Source: Fimbriimonadaceae bacterium (GTDB taxonomy: Bacteria; Armatimonadota; Fimbriimonadia; Fimbriimonadales; Fimbriimonadaceae). From it: DNA of 37,862 bases. The notes below the pieces were generated by a model. It was not told the origin of the DNA and made no database searches. It was given only the letters and a program-made list of their open reading frames with translations. The DNA lies in assembly GCA_025934835.1 (NCBI GenBank), contig JAICWL010000025.1, forward strand, positions 1 through 37,862, read 5' to 3'. Positions 27,384 to 35,925 of the stretch are shown one piece after another; positions within the stretch are counted from its first letter, which is position 1; each line of letters opens with the position of its first letter. The position numbers and the translations under genes were made by a program.

Positions 27384-28880
27384 TCACGCAGGCTCTTCTT
27401 GCTCTTCGGGCTCGTCGGCTGCGCGCTCGATCAGCAGTTTCTCGATCCTTCGGCCGTCGGTCTCCTCGACCTTGAACTGCAGCCCTTCGCACCGGATGGT
27501 TTCCCCGAGCTTGGGTTGTCGGCCGAATAGACCGAAGACGAATCCTCCGATCGTGTCGAACTCTTCGCTTTGCAAATCCGATCCGACGGCATCGTTCACG
27601 TCGTCCAGGTGCGCGCGGCCGTCGGCCAGGAATCCCTCGTCGGTCTCCACAACGTCTGGCTCCTCGACGTCGTACTCGTCTACGATGTCGCCGACCAGCT
27701 CCTCAACGATGTCCTCCATCGTGACGATGCCGGACGTTCCGCCGAATTCGTCTTGGACGATCACGAGCTGCGTTCGGGCGTTGCGCATTTCGGTTAGCAA
27801 GTCGTGCAGGTTCTTGTTCTCAGGTACGGGAATCGCCGGCCTCATCAGCTTGCGGAGGCTCACCTCGCCTTCCCCTTCGATCATCGCGAGCAGTAGATCC
27901 TTCGCGTGGATGATGCCCACGATCTGGTCGTCCGTCTCCTCGTAGATCGGGATCCTCGAATGGCCGGTCTCGTGGATAAGCTGCACGACCTTCTGCGGAT
28001 CGCTGCTCAGTGGCACGGCGTCGATATCCACGCGGGGGGTCATGACTTCCCTTGCCACGGTGTCGGTGAACTCGAAGACGGAATGCAGCATCTCCTTCTC
28101 GTCGACCTCGATCGCTCCGGTTTCTTGGGCCGATTCGACAAGGCTCTTGATCTGTTCCTCGGCCTCGTTTTCGGCACTGAACGTAGCTCGCCCGCCGAAG
28201 CGAGCGGCCAGCACGTTCGCCAGACTCACTACCAGCCCCGCCGGGACTGCGAAAATCGCGGCGACTACGTGGATGAACCGATGCAGGCGCAGTGCCACGC
28301 GCACCGGGTAGAGCGTCGCGTAGCTCTTCGGGACCAACTCGCCGAGGATCACGTTGGCCACGACGATCGGCACGGCGAGGATCAGAGCGGACAGCATGAC
28401 CGAGCCAAACGAATAAGTCCAGCCTCCGTCGCTCTCGATGTATAGAGCGAGCCCCTGGGCAAGCATGAAGCCCAGAAAGACGAGCCCCAGCCTTGCTACA
28501 TGGCTGCCTACGCTGCAAGCCGCCACGTACTTCGCTTTACGCTCCACGAGGTCGTCGAGGATCGCACCGCGACGGTCGTCGCGTTCCTCTCTAACGAGCC
28601 TTGCATGGAGTGGCTTGAGTAGATCGATTGCGGTCTCGCAGCAGATGAACAGTCCGTTGAACAGGATCACGGCCACGATGGCCAGGATCGCCGTCCAGCC
28701 TGCGCCGAGCGGCGTGCGAAAGCCTTCCGCTTGCGCTGCGGCCACTGGCGCGACGGCGGTCTCCGCCATCACCCAGATCGCCATGAGGCTAGCAGCGAGG
28801 ATCAGGCCGGCGTTGACCTCGACCCGCCTCACAAGGCTCTCCTCGACTCGTTCGGGAGGCGGCGTGCGACGACGCTTCAT
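27384..28880 (-). CDS. CNNM/CorC-type membrane transporter-like protein with CBS domains
   Basis: The 498-residue protein is a member of the CNNM/HlyC-CorC group, linked to magnesium efflux or ion homeostasis. An N-terminal DUF21 membrane domain (about residues 20-235) contains FNGLFICCETAIDLL and NVILGELVPKSYATLYPVR. A CBS pair follows, with REVMTPRVDIDAVPLSSD and RIPIYEETDDQIVGIIHAKDLL, then DEFGGTSGIVTMEDIVEELVG. A CorC/HlyC C-terminal domain starts near residue 410 (FLADGRAHLDDVND) and ends in an acidic tail. The ATG overlaps the stop of the upstream DgkA-PAP2 gene as ATGA. The rpsU-ybeY-dgkA context suggests a housekeeping membrane role. Confidence 0.94.
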   Translation of the reverse strand: MKRRRTPPPERVEESLVRRVEVNAGLILAASLMAIWVMAETAVAPVAAAQAEGFRTPLGAGWTAILAIVAVILFNGLFICCETAIDLLKPLHARLVREERDDRRGAILDDLVERKAKYVAACSVGSHVARLGLVFLGFMLAQGLALYIESDGGWTYSFGSVMLSALILAVPIVVANVILGELVPKSYATLYPVRVALRLHRFIHVVAAIFAVPAGLVVSLANVLAARFGGRATFSAENEAEEQIKSLVESAQETGAIEVDEKEMLHSVFEFTDTVAREVMTPRVDIDAVPLSSDPQKVVQLIHETGHSRIPIYEETDDQIVGIIHAKDLLLAMIEGEGEVSLRKLMRPAIPVPENKNLHDLLTEMRNARTQLVIVQDEFGGTSGIVTMEDIVEELVGDIVDEYDVEEPDVVETDEGFLADGRAHLDDVNDAVGSDLQSEEFDTIGGFVFGLFGRQPKLGETIRCEGLQFKVEETDGRRIEKLLIERAADEPEEQEEPA

Positions 28881-29602
28881 CGAGGCACCACTCCGAAGAT
28901 CAGCAGAGACAAAACTGTGCCCACGCCTGCGCCAAGCACGAGCTCGAAAATCGAGTGGATTTTGGCTTCGTAGCGGCTTTGAGCCACGATCGCGGCGAGC
29001 ATAATCGCAATCGCGCTGGCGAGCGCGTTATCGGTGACGAAAGGCACGGCGACCGCCAGAAAGAACGCGAACGCGGCATGGCCGCTTACAAGCCCGCCTT
29101 TCAATACCTGGCCGCGCTGTCCCAATCCCTTCCCGATCACAACGATCACAAAGAGCACCATCCCGCCCAGCACAAGCCGAACGACGGGAGAAAGGCCAAA
29201 GCCTTCTGTACCGAGATTGACCTTGATTGCTTCCCATCGGTTCTCGCCGATGATCAGCAGGCTGCCTACCACAAGCGCGATAATCGTCGTGATCAGCACG
29301 GCGCCGGCGGCGATGTCCTTGGCGAACTTCGCCATCGGATGGTACGTGGGCTGCACGAGATCGACCGTCGCCTCGATGGCGGAGTTGAACATCTCTGCGA
29401 CGAGCACCAGCGAGATCGTGAAAAGCAGGACGAGCATCTCGCGAAGGCCAAGGTTCACGAACATGCCGAGGAGCACCACGGTGAGAACCACGTACAAGTG
29501 GAATCTCATGTGTCGCTGGGTCTTGAAGGTGAACACCAGCCCGCTCATGGCCACCCGGAAAGGCGCCGTGAGGTCTTTCTTACCGAGCCCGCTCACTCGC
29601 AC
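28877..29602 (-). CDS. DgkA-type lipid kinase fused to PAP2-like domain
   Basis: This 241-residue membrane protein has a DgkA-type N-terminal half (about residues 1-125) with the kinase motif AEMFNSAIEATVDLV and helices either side. These proteins phosphorylate undecaprenol or diacylglycerol. The second half (about 130-241) has GLVSGHAAFAF and SRYEAKIHSIFE, matching PAP2 phosphatase motifs 2 and 3. A clear motif 1 (Lys then Arg-Pro) is not seen, so phosphatase activity is uncertain. Together they may cycle an isoprenyl lipid carrier. The start overlaps the ybeY end by 10 bases and the stop overlaps the CNNM start, placing it mid-operon. Fusions of this type occur in other bacteria; the lipid substrate is not determined here. 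Confidence 0.9.
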   Translation of the reverse strand: MRVSGLGKKDLTAPFRVAMSGLVFTFKTQRHMRFHLYVVLTVVLLGMFVNLGLREMLVLLFTISLVLVAEMFNSAIEATVDLVQPTYHPMAKFAKDIAAGAVLITTIIALVVGSLLIIGENRWEAIKVNLGTEGFGLSPVVRLVLGGMVLFVIVVIGKGLGQRGQVLKGGLVSGHAAFAFFLAVAVPFVTDNALASAIAIMLAAIVAQSRYEAKIHSIFELVLGAGVGTVLSLLIFGVVPR

Positions 29603-30069
29603 ACCTCATGTAGCAGGGATGCCCACTCGCGGTCCGGCTCGAGCCCCGCGCGCTCGGCGCAGCGGTTCATCTCGTCCACCATGGCCGCGCGCTCCGGCTC
29701 GGTCTCGTCGTCATACCCGAGCAGGTGCAGCGCGCCGTGGATGGCTAAGAACGCGAGCTCTTGCGCCAAGTCCACGCCTCGCGCGAGTGCCTGGCGCTGT
29801 GCGTATGGGATCGCGATTGCGATATCGCCGAGGGGCGCGCCCGGAAATCCATCCGATGGGAATGTAAGAACATCGGTCGGTCCACGAACTCCGCGGAATT
29901 CCCGGTTCAACTGGGCAACTCGCTCGTCGGTCGTCAGGAGGACGTCGACTTCGGCGCCTTCGTGACCATGGAGGGCCAACGCTATGCTTATCGCGGTTCG
30001 CAGCGCGGATTCATCGACTCGACGGCCCGATTCGTTGGTGACGCTGATATTACTACTGGGAGGTTCCAT
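29593..30069 (-). CDS. ybeY: Endoribonuclease YbeY (rRNA maturation factor)
   Basis: YbeY is a metal-dependent single-strand endoribonuclease for 16S rRNA 3' maturation and ribosome quality control. The diagnostic stretch is here as HGALHLLGYDDE near residues 115-125, after NREFRGVRGPTDVLTFP. In most YbeY proteins the third metal ligand, ten residues after the first His, is also His; here it is Asp, a plausible but unusual ligand. The open frame can begin at GTG 30081; ATG 30069 was chosen (158 residues) because no ribosome-binding site favours either. It overlaps the DgkA-PAP2 gene by 10 bases and lies downstream of rpsU, in the widespread ybeY-dgkA neighbourhood. Confidence 0.94.
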   Translation of the reverse strand: MEPPSSNISVTNESGRRVDESALRTAISIALALHGHEGAEVDVLLTTDERVAQLNREFRGVRGPTDVLTFPSDGFPGAPLGDIAIAIPYAQRQALARGVDLAQELAFLAIHGALHLLGYDDETEPERAAMVDEMNRCAERAGLEPDREWASLLHEVCE

Positions 30070-30212
30070 GCAGGGTGGCACACGGCCCGCTTCGCATCAT
30101 CGAGAAGCAGTAAATGCCCGCGAGGCAGATGGGGCCGCCGGCGGGCTCAGCCTCGCACCGGCTCGGTAGCGTGGTCCGTTGATCGGATCTGGACGGGAGT
30201 TTGATCTCATCG

Positions 30213-30254
30213 ACAGTCTTTCAGACTGTTCAACCCGGTCGAAAGTCTTCGACC
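30213..30254 (-). other. Tandem hairpins between rpsU and ybeY
   Basis: Two perfect inverted repeats follow the rpsU stop: GGTCGAA/TTCGACC with a four-base loop (30237-30254) and ACAGTCT/AGACTGT with a three-base loop (30213-30229). Neither is followed by a clear T-run on the minus strand. They could attenuate transcription, protect the rpsU transcript end, or both. Confidence 0.55.
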
Positions 30255-30424
30255 TATTGTCTGGAGACGCGGCGCCTCTTGAGTCGTCGTCGTTTCTCGC
30301 TGGGCTTCTCGTAATGCGAATGCTCCTTGAGCTCGCGAAGCAGTCCGCTCTGCTGCAGCTTCATATTGAAGCGCTTGAGCGCGCTGTCGATCGACTCGTT
30401 GGGCTGTACGGTTACATAGATCAA
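30254..30424 (-). CDS. rpsU: Small ribosomal subunit protein bS21
   Basis: The 56-residue basic protein reads VQPNESIDSALKRFNMKLQQ, then SGLLRELKEHSHYEKPSEKRR and an Arg/Lys-rich tail, which is characteristic of bS21. It binds near the 3' end of 16S rRNA in the small subunit. No ATG precedes the conserved region; the first usable codon is TTG at 30424 (MIYVTVQ). A GGAGG lies upstream but 13 bases away, longer than usual. It is followed by two tandem hairpins and then by ybeY, 172 bases between stop and next ORF. Being short, it would be missed by a length-filtered gene caller. The promoter was not identified; a CATAAT-like hexamer lies just upstream of the start but without a good -35. Confidence 0.93.
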   Translation of the reverse strand: MIYVTVQPNESIDSALKRFNMKLQQSGLLRELKEHSHYEKPSEKRRRLKRRRVSRQ

Positions 30425-30817
30425 AGTTGTGCGTTCGCCTCCGCGAATCTTTATTATGGCATATAGGGTCGAGATGCGCAGATGGCGGATTCGCGGCAGT
30501 TCCGGATGTTTCTTGGCGTTTCCCGGGTGTTTTTTGTTCTGCGTTTCAGGTTAGCGGTGAACCCGGCGGGGGAGTTCGTTTCGCAATTTTTACTTTTCCG
30601 ATTGGCGGGGCGGCTTGTATTTAGTTGTCAAGGAGCTTGTGGCTGCTTTTGGGGGCCAAGAGATAAATACTGAGATTCGGGCAGGTTTTCAGGGCGATGT
30701 GCATAAAGACCTAGGGGGGTTCGGCGCTTTGTCGGCGGAGAGTGTTTTGCCGATCGGGAGTTGCTGTCGGAAGCTTCAGATCGGGGCGGTTGGTGCAGGG
30801 AGCTTAGCATTCTGCAA

Positions 30818-31176
30818 CCCTCACCCCTGCCCCTCTGCCTCGGGGCGAGGGGGCGTCTTGGGCGCGGTCTTGTCTGGGAAATGCGTTTCACACGGAGTGC
30901 ACGGAGCGGACTGAGGGCACGGAGTTGCTGCAAGCGGCCTATTCACTGTCCCTGACCTCTGCTTCTGTAGCGTTCAAACCTTCACCCCTACCCCTCTCCC
31001 CCGGGGAGAGGGGATGTATTTGATGCGCGATTTTGTCGGGAATTCCATGGCTCTTGAACCCTCACCCCTACCCCTCTCCCCCGGGGAGAGGGGGTGTCGT
31101 CTTGGTGCGCGGTCTTGTAGGAAGCTCCGTGGCTTTCAAACCCTCACCCCTACCCCTCTCCCTCGGGGAGAGGGGG
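30818..31176. repeat. REP-like GC-rich palindrome array, four copies
   Basis: Four copies of a roughly 36-base unit begin CCCTCACCCCTACCCC, then CTCTCCCCCGGGGAGAGG, and end in G-rich sequence. They lie at 30818-30853 (most diverged), 30979-31013, 31059-31094 and 31141-31176. The last three start about 80 bases apart and the first two about 160, twice that. The spacer before each is also similar (GCGC, GGTCTTGT, GGAA or GAAGCTCC, GGCT), so the true repeat is about 80 bases, with one period perhaps decayed. Each palindrome can form a strong hairpin. Family and origin cannot be told from the sequence alone. Confidence 0.85.
30891..30924 (+). repeat. Three CACGGAG heptamers
   Basis: CACGGAG occurs three times within 34 bases (30891, 30900 and 30918), inside the gap between the first and second palindromes of the array, where one repeat period appears missing. 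Such heptamers occur in noncoding DNA of several bacteria; no function is implied. Confidence 0.6.
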
Positions 31177-31464
31177 GACTAAATTGCGTGTCGTAGATTC
31201 TTGTTCTCAAAGTCGCCCTGTGGAAATCCATCTGCCGGGCTGGCTTGTTCACGGCGCTCATTCCCCAAAGTGAGCCCGCGTGGGCGCCTGGGAAAACCGC
31301 GCCGCGCCTCCGAGAAGAAGTCGAGCGAGCGGCTAAGCATCAGGCGGCGAAAACTGCGTGGCGAGCATCGTTGCGGTCACCAAGCGCATCATAGGATGAG
31401 TACTACCGGCGCGTCAAGTACCCCGAGAAGATTCTTTCAAAATGTCGACTGTAATGGATGGCGC

Positions 31465-32205
31465 CTAGTGGAAGTAGCTGGCGCCATTAATATCGATGAC
31501 CTGGCCGGTCAGGTAGCCGGCATCGTCCGAGAGGAGGAACGACACGCAGGCGGCGCAATCCTCCGTAGACGCCATCCGCCCGAGTGGGATCGTTTCCAGG
31601 ATCGCACGAATTCGATCTTCGTTTCGGATCCTCGCCATAGCCGTGTCGACCCACCCCGGCGCGATTGCGAAGAGTTGGATATTCTTCCCCGCCAATTCGG
31701 CCGCCAGGCTGCGGGTCAGGTTGATCAGCGCAGCCTTCGATGCGGCGTACATGGCCGCGCCCGCTTCCGCTTTGAATCCGACCCGGCTGGCGACGTTCAG
31801 AATCTTGCCGCCGCCCGCACGCAGGAAATCCTCGCAGGCCTCCCGGGTGAGCCGAGCCGGCGACTCGAAATTGACTGCGAAGCTGCGGCGCATATTGGTC
31901 TCGAATTCCTCTCGGCCGGCTGTAGCCACGTCCAGAGCCAGGTAGATGCCGGCATTGTTCACCAGAGCATGCAATGGCCCATCGGCACTCGCCTGCTTCC
32001 ACAGAGCTTCCGCAGCCGAGGGCTCGGAAAGGTCCTGCTGGTAGACGCCGCTCGCCCTAGCGCCGATCTCGCGCGCGACTTCTTCGGCTTTCCGGCGTTC
32101 TCTCGCGCAATGCAGAGCTACTTCCCATCCGTCCGATGCGAGGCGAAGGGCAATCGCCCTCCCGATTCCTCGGGAGCTTCCTGTGACGAGAACGCGCTTA
32201 GGCAT
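31465..32205 (-). CDS. Short-chain dehydrogenase/reductase, FabG-like
   Basis: This NAD(P)-dependent oxidoreductase of 246 residues has the classical SDR layout. The cofactor loop is VTGSSRGIGRA (residues 7-17), NNAG lies near residue 87, the catalytic Ser is in NVASRVG and the Tyr/Lys pair is in MYAASKAAL. The C-terminal LTGQVIDINGASYFH is also typical. The FabG-type 3-oxoacyl-ACP reductase is the nearest well-known activity, but many SDRs share these motifs and no lipid-synthesis gene is nearby, so substrate is undecided. It is divergent from aconitase across a 135-base promoter region. Confidence 0.94.
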   Translation of the reverse strand: MPKRVLVTGSSRGIGRAIALRLASDGWEVALHCARERRKAEEVAREIGARASGVYQQDLSEPSAAEALWKQASADGPLHALVNNAGIYLALDVATAGREEFETNMRRSFAVNFESPARLTREACEDFLRAGGGKILNVASRVGFKAEAGAAMYAASKAALINLTRSLAAELAGKNIQLFAIAPGWVDTAMARIRNEDRIRAILETIPLGRMASTEDCAACVSFLLSDDAGYLTGQVIDINGASYFH

Positions 32206-32340
32206 CGCCTAGGATTGTAGAGCATCCGCCGGGGACCGCGAGCCCGCCGCGGCGAAGGTATATTGAACTAAGAATCTTCTCTGCCTCCGGACCGTGTATC
32301 GCTTCGCCTGCGCAGGGGGGCACTTCGAGGAGGTCTGGAT

Positions 32341-35109
32341 TTGGATAGCTTCGGAACGAAGGCGACGTTAACCAGCGGAGGGAAGGAACTCTCTTACTAC
32401 CGCCTCGAAGCGCTTAACGAGCACGGGTTCGATGTGCGCCGGCTTCCGTATTCGCTCAAGATCCTGCTCGAGAACCTGCTGCGCAACGAAAACGGGACGA
32501 CGGTGTTTTCGCAGGATATCGCGGCCCTTGCGCAATGGGATCCGAAGGCGGAGCCGAGCCGAGAGATCGCGTTCACTCCCGCACGAGTTATTTTGCAGGA
32601 CTTCACGGGTGTGCCTTGCGTGGTCGACCTGGCCGCGATGCGCGACGCCATGGCGAATCTTGGCGGCGACCCGGGCAAGATCAATCCCCTACAGCCGGTG
32701 GAGTTGGTGATCGACCATTCGGTCCAAACCGACGCTTTCGGCAGGGACGACGCGATTCAGATCAACCGGGACCTGGAATTCGAGCGGAACGTAGAGCGAT
32801 ACGCGTTCTTGAAATGGGGGCAACAGGCATTCGATAACTTCCGCGTGGTTCCTCCGAACACGGGCATCGTGCACCAGGTGAACCTCGAATATCTCGGTCG
32901 CGTGGTCTTTGAAAAGGACGGCACGGCATACCCGGACACGCTCGTCGGCACCGACTCGCACACGACGATGATCAACGGCTTGGGCGTGCTCGGCTGGGGC
33001 GTCGGCGGAATCGAGGCGGAGGCCGCCATGCTCGGCCAGCCCGTTTCGATGCTGATCCCACAGGTCGTAGGTTTCCGACTTCACGGCAGCCTGAACGAGG
33101 GAGTGACCGCTACCGACCTCGTGTTGACCGTTACGGAGATGCTCCGGAAAACCGGGGTGGTCGGCAAGTTCGTGGAATTCTTCGGGCCGGGCGTGCTCGG
33201 CCTGCCGCTTTACGATCGGGCCACGATCGGGAACATGTCGCCGGAGTTCGGCGCGACATGCGCCATTTTCCCCGTCGACGAAGAGACGCTGCGGTACATG
33301 AGGCTGACCGCCCGCCCCGAAGAGCAGATCCAGCTCGTGGAGGATTATTTCCGGGCGCAGAATATGTTCTATTCGGAGAGCTCGCCGGACGCCTCGTATT
33401 CGCAGGTGCTCGAGCTCGATTTGGCGCAAGTCGTCCCCAGCGTGGCCGGGCCAAAGCGGCCCCAAGACCGGTTGATGCTGAACGAAGTCAAGGACAACTT
33501 CGCGAAGGCGTTTTCATCGCAGGTTGGCGAGTCGCTTCTCGATAAGGCCCGGGCGGTGCTGAGGGGATCGCCAAATCCCAAGGCGCCCGTCGCGAACGGG
33601 ACGCCCTACGGTGGAACGCATTCGGGGTCGGTCGCCGTTATGGAGTCGCCGTCGGACGGCATGGCAGGCGACGCCGTCGTCGGCCACGGGGATATCGTGA
33701 TCGCCGCGATCACAAGCTGCACAAACACCAGCAACCCTTCGTTGATGCTGGCGGCGGGATTGCTCGCGAAGAAGGCCGTCGAACGTGGCCTCAGAAGCAA
33801 ACCCTGGGTGAAAACTTCGCTCGCTCCCGGGTCTCGGGTGGCCGGGGAGATCTTCGAGAAGGCCGGCCTGATGGAGGCGATGAAAGAGCTGCGATTCCAC
33901 ATCGTCGGTTTCGGCTGTATGACGTGCATAGGCAATTCCGGGCCGCTCCCGGCTGAGATCAGCCGGCAGGTCAACGATAAGAATCTCGTCGTGTGCAGCG
34001 TGCTAAGCGGCAACCGGAACTTCGAGGGGAGGATCAACCAGGACGTGAAGGCGAACTACCTGATGTCGCCGCCGCTCGTTGTGGCATACGCGCTCGCCGG
34101 AACTATCGCGATCGACCTTCAGAAGGACCCGATCGGCGTCGATGAGTTTGGCGAAAAGGTGTTTTTGAAGGACATCTGGCCGAGCCAGCGGGAGATCGCC
34201 GAGGCGTACCACCTCGCCGTTCACTCCGAGCTGTTCAAGGAGAATTACAAGGACGTTTTCAAGGGGGACGAGAAGTGGAACGGTATCCGCGTCGAAGGGT
34301 CGGATCGGTACGGCTGGAACCTGGATTCGACGTACATCAAGAACCCGCCCTATTTCGAAGGGATGCGGAAAGAGGCGCCGACTCGAGTCGATGACCTGGA
34401 AGGAATGAGGGCCATCGCGCTGCTCGGCGACAGCATTACGACGGATCACATTTCGCCCGCGGGCAGCATCAAGCTGAACTCCCCGGCCGGCAAGTATCTC
34501 ACCGACCACGGCGTGATGCCCGCGATGTTCAACTCGTATGGCTCTCGCCGAGGCAACGACGAAGTTATGGTGCGCGGCACATTCGCCAACATTCGGCTGA
34601 AGAACGGGCTGGCAAATGGCACGGAGGGTGGCTACACCACATACTTCCCTTCTGGCGAAGTCACGACGATCTACGAGGCGGCAATGCTGTACAAGCAGAG
34701 CGGCACGCCTCTGATCGTCATCGCGGGCAAAGAGTACGGCTCGGGGTCGTCGCGAGACTGGGCGGCCAAGGGCACGGTGCTGCTGGGCATCAAGGCGGTT
34801 CTAGCTCAGAGCTTCGAGCGCATCCACCGTTCGAATCTGATCGGCATGGGAGTCGTGCCGCTCGAATTCGTAAACGGTGAATCGGCCGAATCGCTCCACC
34901 TGACCGGGGAGGAGACTTTCGACCTTTTGGGCCTGAGCGAAGCGGTCGAACAGGAGTTCGCAAATGGCAAGACTCTGACAATGCGAGCGAAGGCTGCCGA
35001 CGGGGCCAGCAAGGAGTTTTCGGTGCGAGTGCGGATCGACACGCCGCAAGAGGCTCGTTACTACCTGCACGGCGGCATTCTTCAGTACGTTCTCCGGCTG
35101 CTGGCCTAG
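32341..35109 (+). CDS. acnA: Aconitate hydratase (AcnA type)
   Basis: Aconitase interconverts citrate and isocitrate in the TCA cycle using a [4Fe-4S] cluster. The 922-residue protein is of AcnA/IRP type. Cluster cysteines are in [11 protein letters not shown] and in [14 protein letters not shown]; substrate-binding segments include [21 protein letters not shown] and, in the C-terminal swivel domain, [20 protein letters not shown] codon begins it, supported by a GAGGAGG seven bases upstream. A TATATT lies near 32259 as a possible -10 without a clear -35, and a CCTGCGCAGG palindrome sits at 32307-32316 in the leader. AcnA-type proteins can also bind RNA when they lose the cluster; that is family knowledge. 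The next gene starts five bases after its stop. Confidence 0.97.
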   Translation: MDSFGTKATLTSGGKELSYYRLEALNEHGFDVRRLPYSLKILLENLLRNENGTTVFSQDIAALAQWDPKAEPSREIAFTPARVILQDFTGVPCVVDLAAMRDAMANLGGDPGKINPLQPVELVIDHSVQTDAFGRDDAIQINRDLEFERNVERYAFLKWGQQAFDNFRVVPPNTGIVHQVNLEYLGRVVFEKDGTAYPDTLVGTDSHTTMINGLGVLGWGVGGIEAEAAMLGQPVSMLIPQVVGFRLHGSLNEGVTATDLVLTVTEMLRKTGVVGKFVEFFGPGVLGLPLYDRATIGNMSPEFGATCAIFPVDEETLRYMRLTARPEEQIQLVEDYFRAQNMFYSESSPDASYSQVLELDLAQVVPSVAGPKRPQDRLMLNEVKDNFAKAFSSQVGESLLDKARAVLRGSPNPKAPVANGTPYGGTHSGSVAVMESPSDGMAGDAVVGHGDIVIAAITSCTNTSNPSLMLAAGLLAKKAVERGLRSKPWVKTSLAPGSRVAGEIFEKAGLMEAMKELRFHIVGFGCMTCIGNSGPLPAEISRQVNDKNLVVCSVLSGNRNFEGRINQDVKANYLMSPPLVVAYALAGTIAIDLQKDPIGVDEFGEKVFLKDIWPSQREIAEAYHLAVHSELFKENYKDVFKGDEKWNGIRVEGSDRYGWNLDSTYIKNPPYFEGMRKEAPTRVDDLEGMRAIALLGDSITTDHISPAGSIKLNSPAGKYLTDHGVMPAMFNSYGSRRGNDEVMVRGTFANIRLKNGLANGTEGGYTTYFPSGEVTTIYEAAMLYKQSGTPLIVIAGKEYGSGSSRDWAAKGTVLLGIKAVLAQSFERIHRSNLIGMGVVPLEFVNGESAESLHLTGEETFDLLGLSEAVEQEFANGKTLTMRAKAADGASKEFSVRVRIDTPQEARYYLHGGILQYVLRLLA

Positions 35110-35114
35110 CGGTA

Positions 35115-35867
35115 ATGGCTTTACGCGTTCGAACGGCAACTTTCAATATTCGGCTCGGCGTGGTGGACGACGGGCCGAACTCATGGGAGCACCGGCAAGG
35201 GGCGGTGATCGAGGCAGTCCGCAGCCTGGACCTTGACATCCTGGCGGTGCAAGAGGCGCACGACTTCCAATTGTCCGCGCTACGGCTCGGCCTTCGGGGT
35301 ATGAAGGACTACGCGGTTGGCCGGGAAGACGGGCGGTCGCTCGGGGAGCACGCCGCTATCTTTTGGCGGGACTCGGCGCTCGAGCCGTCCGATGCGGGAA
35401 CGTTCTGGCTATCCGAGCTTCCCGAAGAGCCAGGCTCGATAAGCTGGGGTGCTGGATGCACGCGCGTCTGCTCGTGGGTCCGGCTGCGGCATAGGCGAGA
35501 GGGAGGCGAGATTACGTTCGCCAATACGCATTGGGACCATCTTTCGGAGGAGGCTCGCCTTCGGAGCGCCGAGCTGACCGTCGAGCGTCTGGGAAGGGCC
35601 GAGAACTTGGTCCTGGCGGGAGATTATAACGCGGAACTGGGGGAGGCCTCGCTGGCTTGTCTGACGCACTCCGGCCTGAGGCACTTGGCGCCGGAGCCGC
35701 CGGATGGGACCTATCACGGCTTCTCCGGGAAACCGGACCAGGGAGCGATCGACCACATCTTCGGATCTGCCGGGATACGCTGTTCGGGTCAAGGGATCGA
35801 TATGCGAATCTCGGGGGGCAGGTTCCCTTCCGACCACTTCGCCGTGTGGGCTGTGATCGAGGTATAG
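35115..35867 (+). CDS. Endonuclease/exonuclease/phosphatase family protein
   Basis: This 250-residue metal-dependent hydrolase shows the EEP-fold landmarks in order: TATFNIRLG near the N-terminus, LAVQEAHDFQ (metal Glu, about residue 46), NTHWDHLSEE (catalytic His), AGDYNAELGE (Asp-x-Asn), IDHIFGS and PSDHFAVWA. The family spans DNases, phosphatases and sphingomyelinase-like enzymes, so the substrate is open. There is no signal peptide, hence it is probably cytosolic. It follows acnA after five bases on the same strand and is likely cotranscribed with it, though no functional link is apparent. Confidence 0.93.
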   Translation: MALRVRTATFNIRLGVVDDGPNSWEHRQGAVIEAVRSLDLDILAVQEAHDFQLSALRLGLRGMKDYAVGREDGRSLGEHAAIFWRDSALEPSDAGTFWLSELPEEPGSISWGAGCTRVCSWVRLRHRREGGEITFANTHWDHLSEEARLRSAELTVERLGRAENLVLAGDYNAELGEASLACLTHSGLRHLAPEPPDGTYHGFSGKPDQGAIDHIFGSAGIRCSGQGIDMRISGGRFPSDHFAVWAVIEV

Positions 35868-35925
35868 CCGGACGCTGCTTTGGCCCAGCGGCATAAAATA
35901 GCAACCTGACTTCGTCGGAGCACCT

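Larger units (their letters stand above)
30425..31464. other. 1-kb noncoding region upstream of rpsU
   Basis: This is the largest gene-free stretch, between rpsU and the end of the SDR gene, both on the minus strand. Open frames here are short and Arg/Pro/Gly-rich, and none has homology-like composition. It holds an array of GC-rich palindromes and short CACGGAG repeats (listed separately), which are typical of intergenic repeat DNA. The rpsU promoter must lie at its left end. A TTGACA on the minus strand near 30622 lacks a matching -10. No tRNA or known riboswitch was recognised. Confidence 0.6.

Noticed and set aside
30615-30914. 99-codon plus-strand frame in the rpsU upstream region
   Set aside because: Starts with TTG, crosses the repeat array and its later half is simply the translated palindrome.
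30818-31176. Repeats considered as a CRISPR array
   Set aside because: Only four units, spaced about 80 bases apart with related spacers and strong internal palindromes; no cas gene nearby.
31201-32220. Long plus-strand frame over the SDR gene
   Set aside because: Antisense to a clear SDR gene; composition is Arg-rich and without family motifs.
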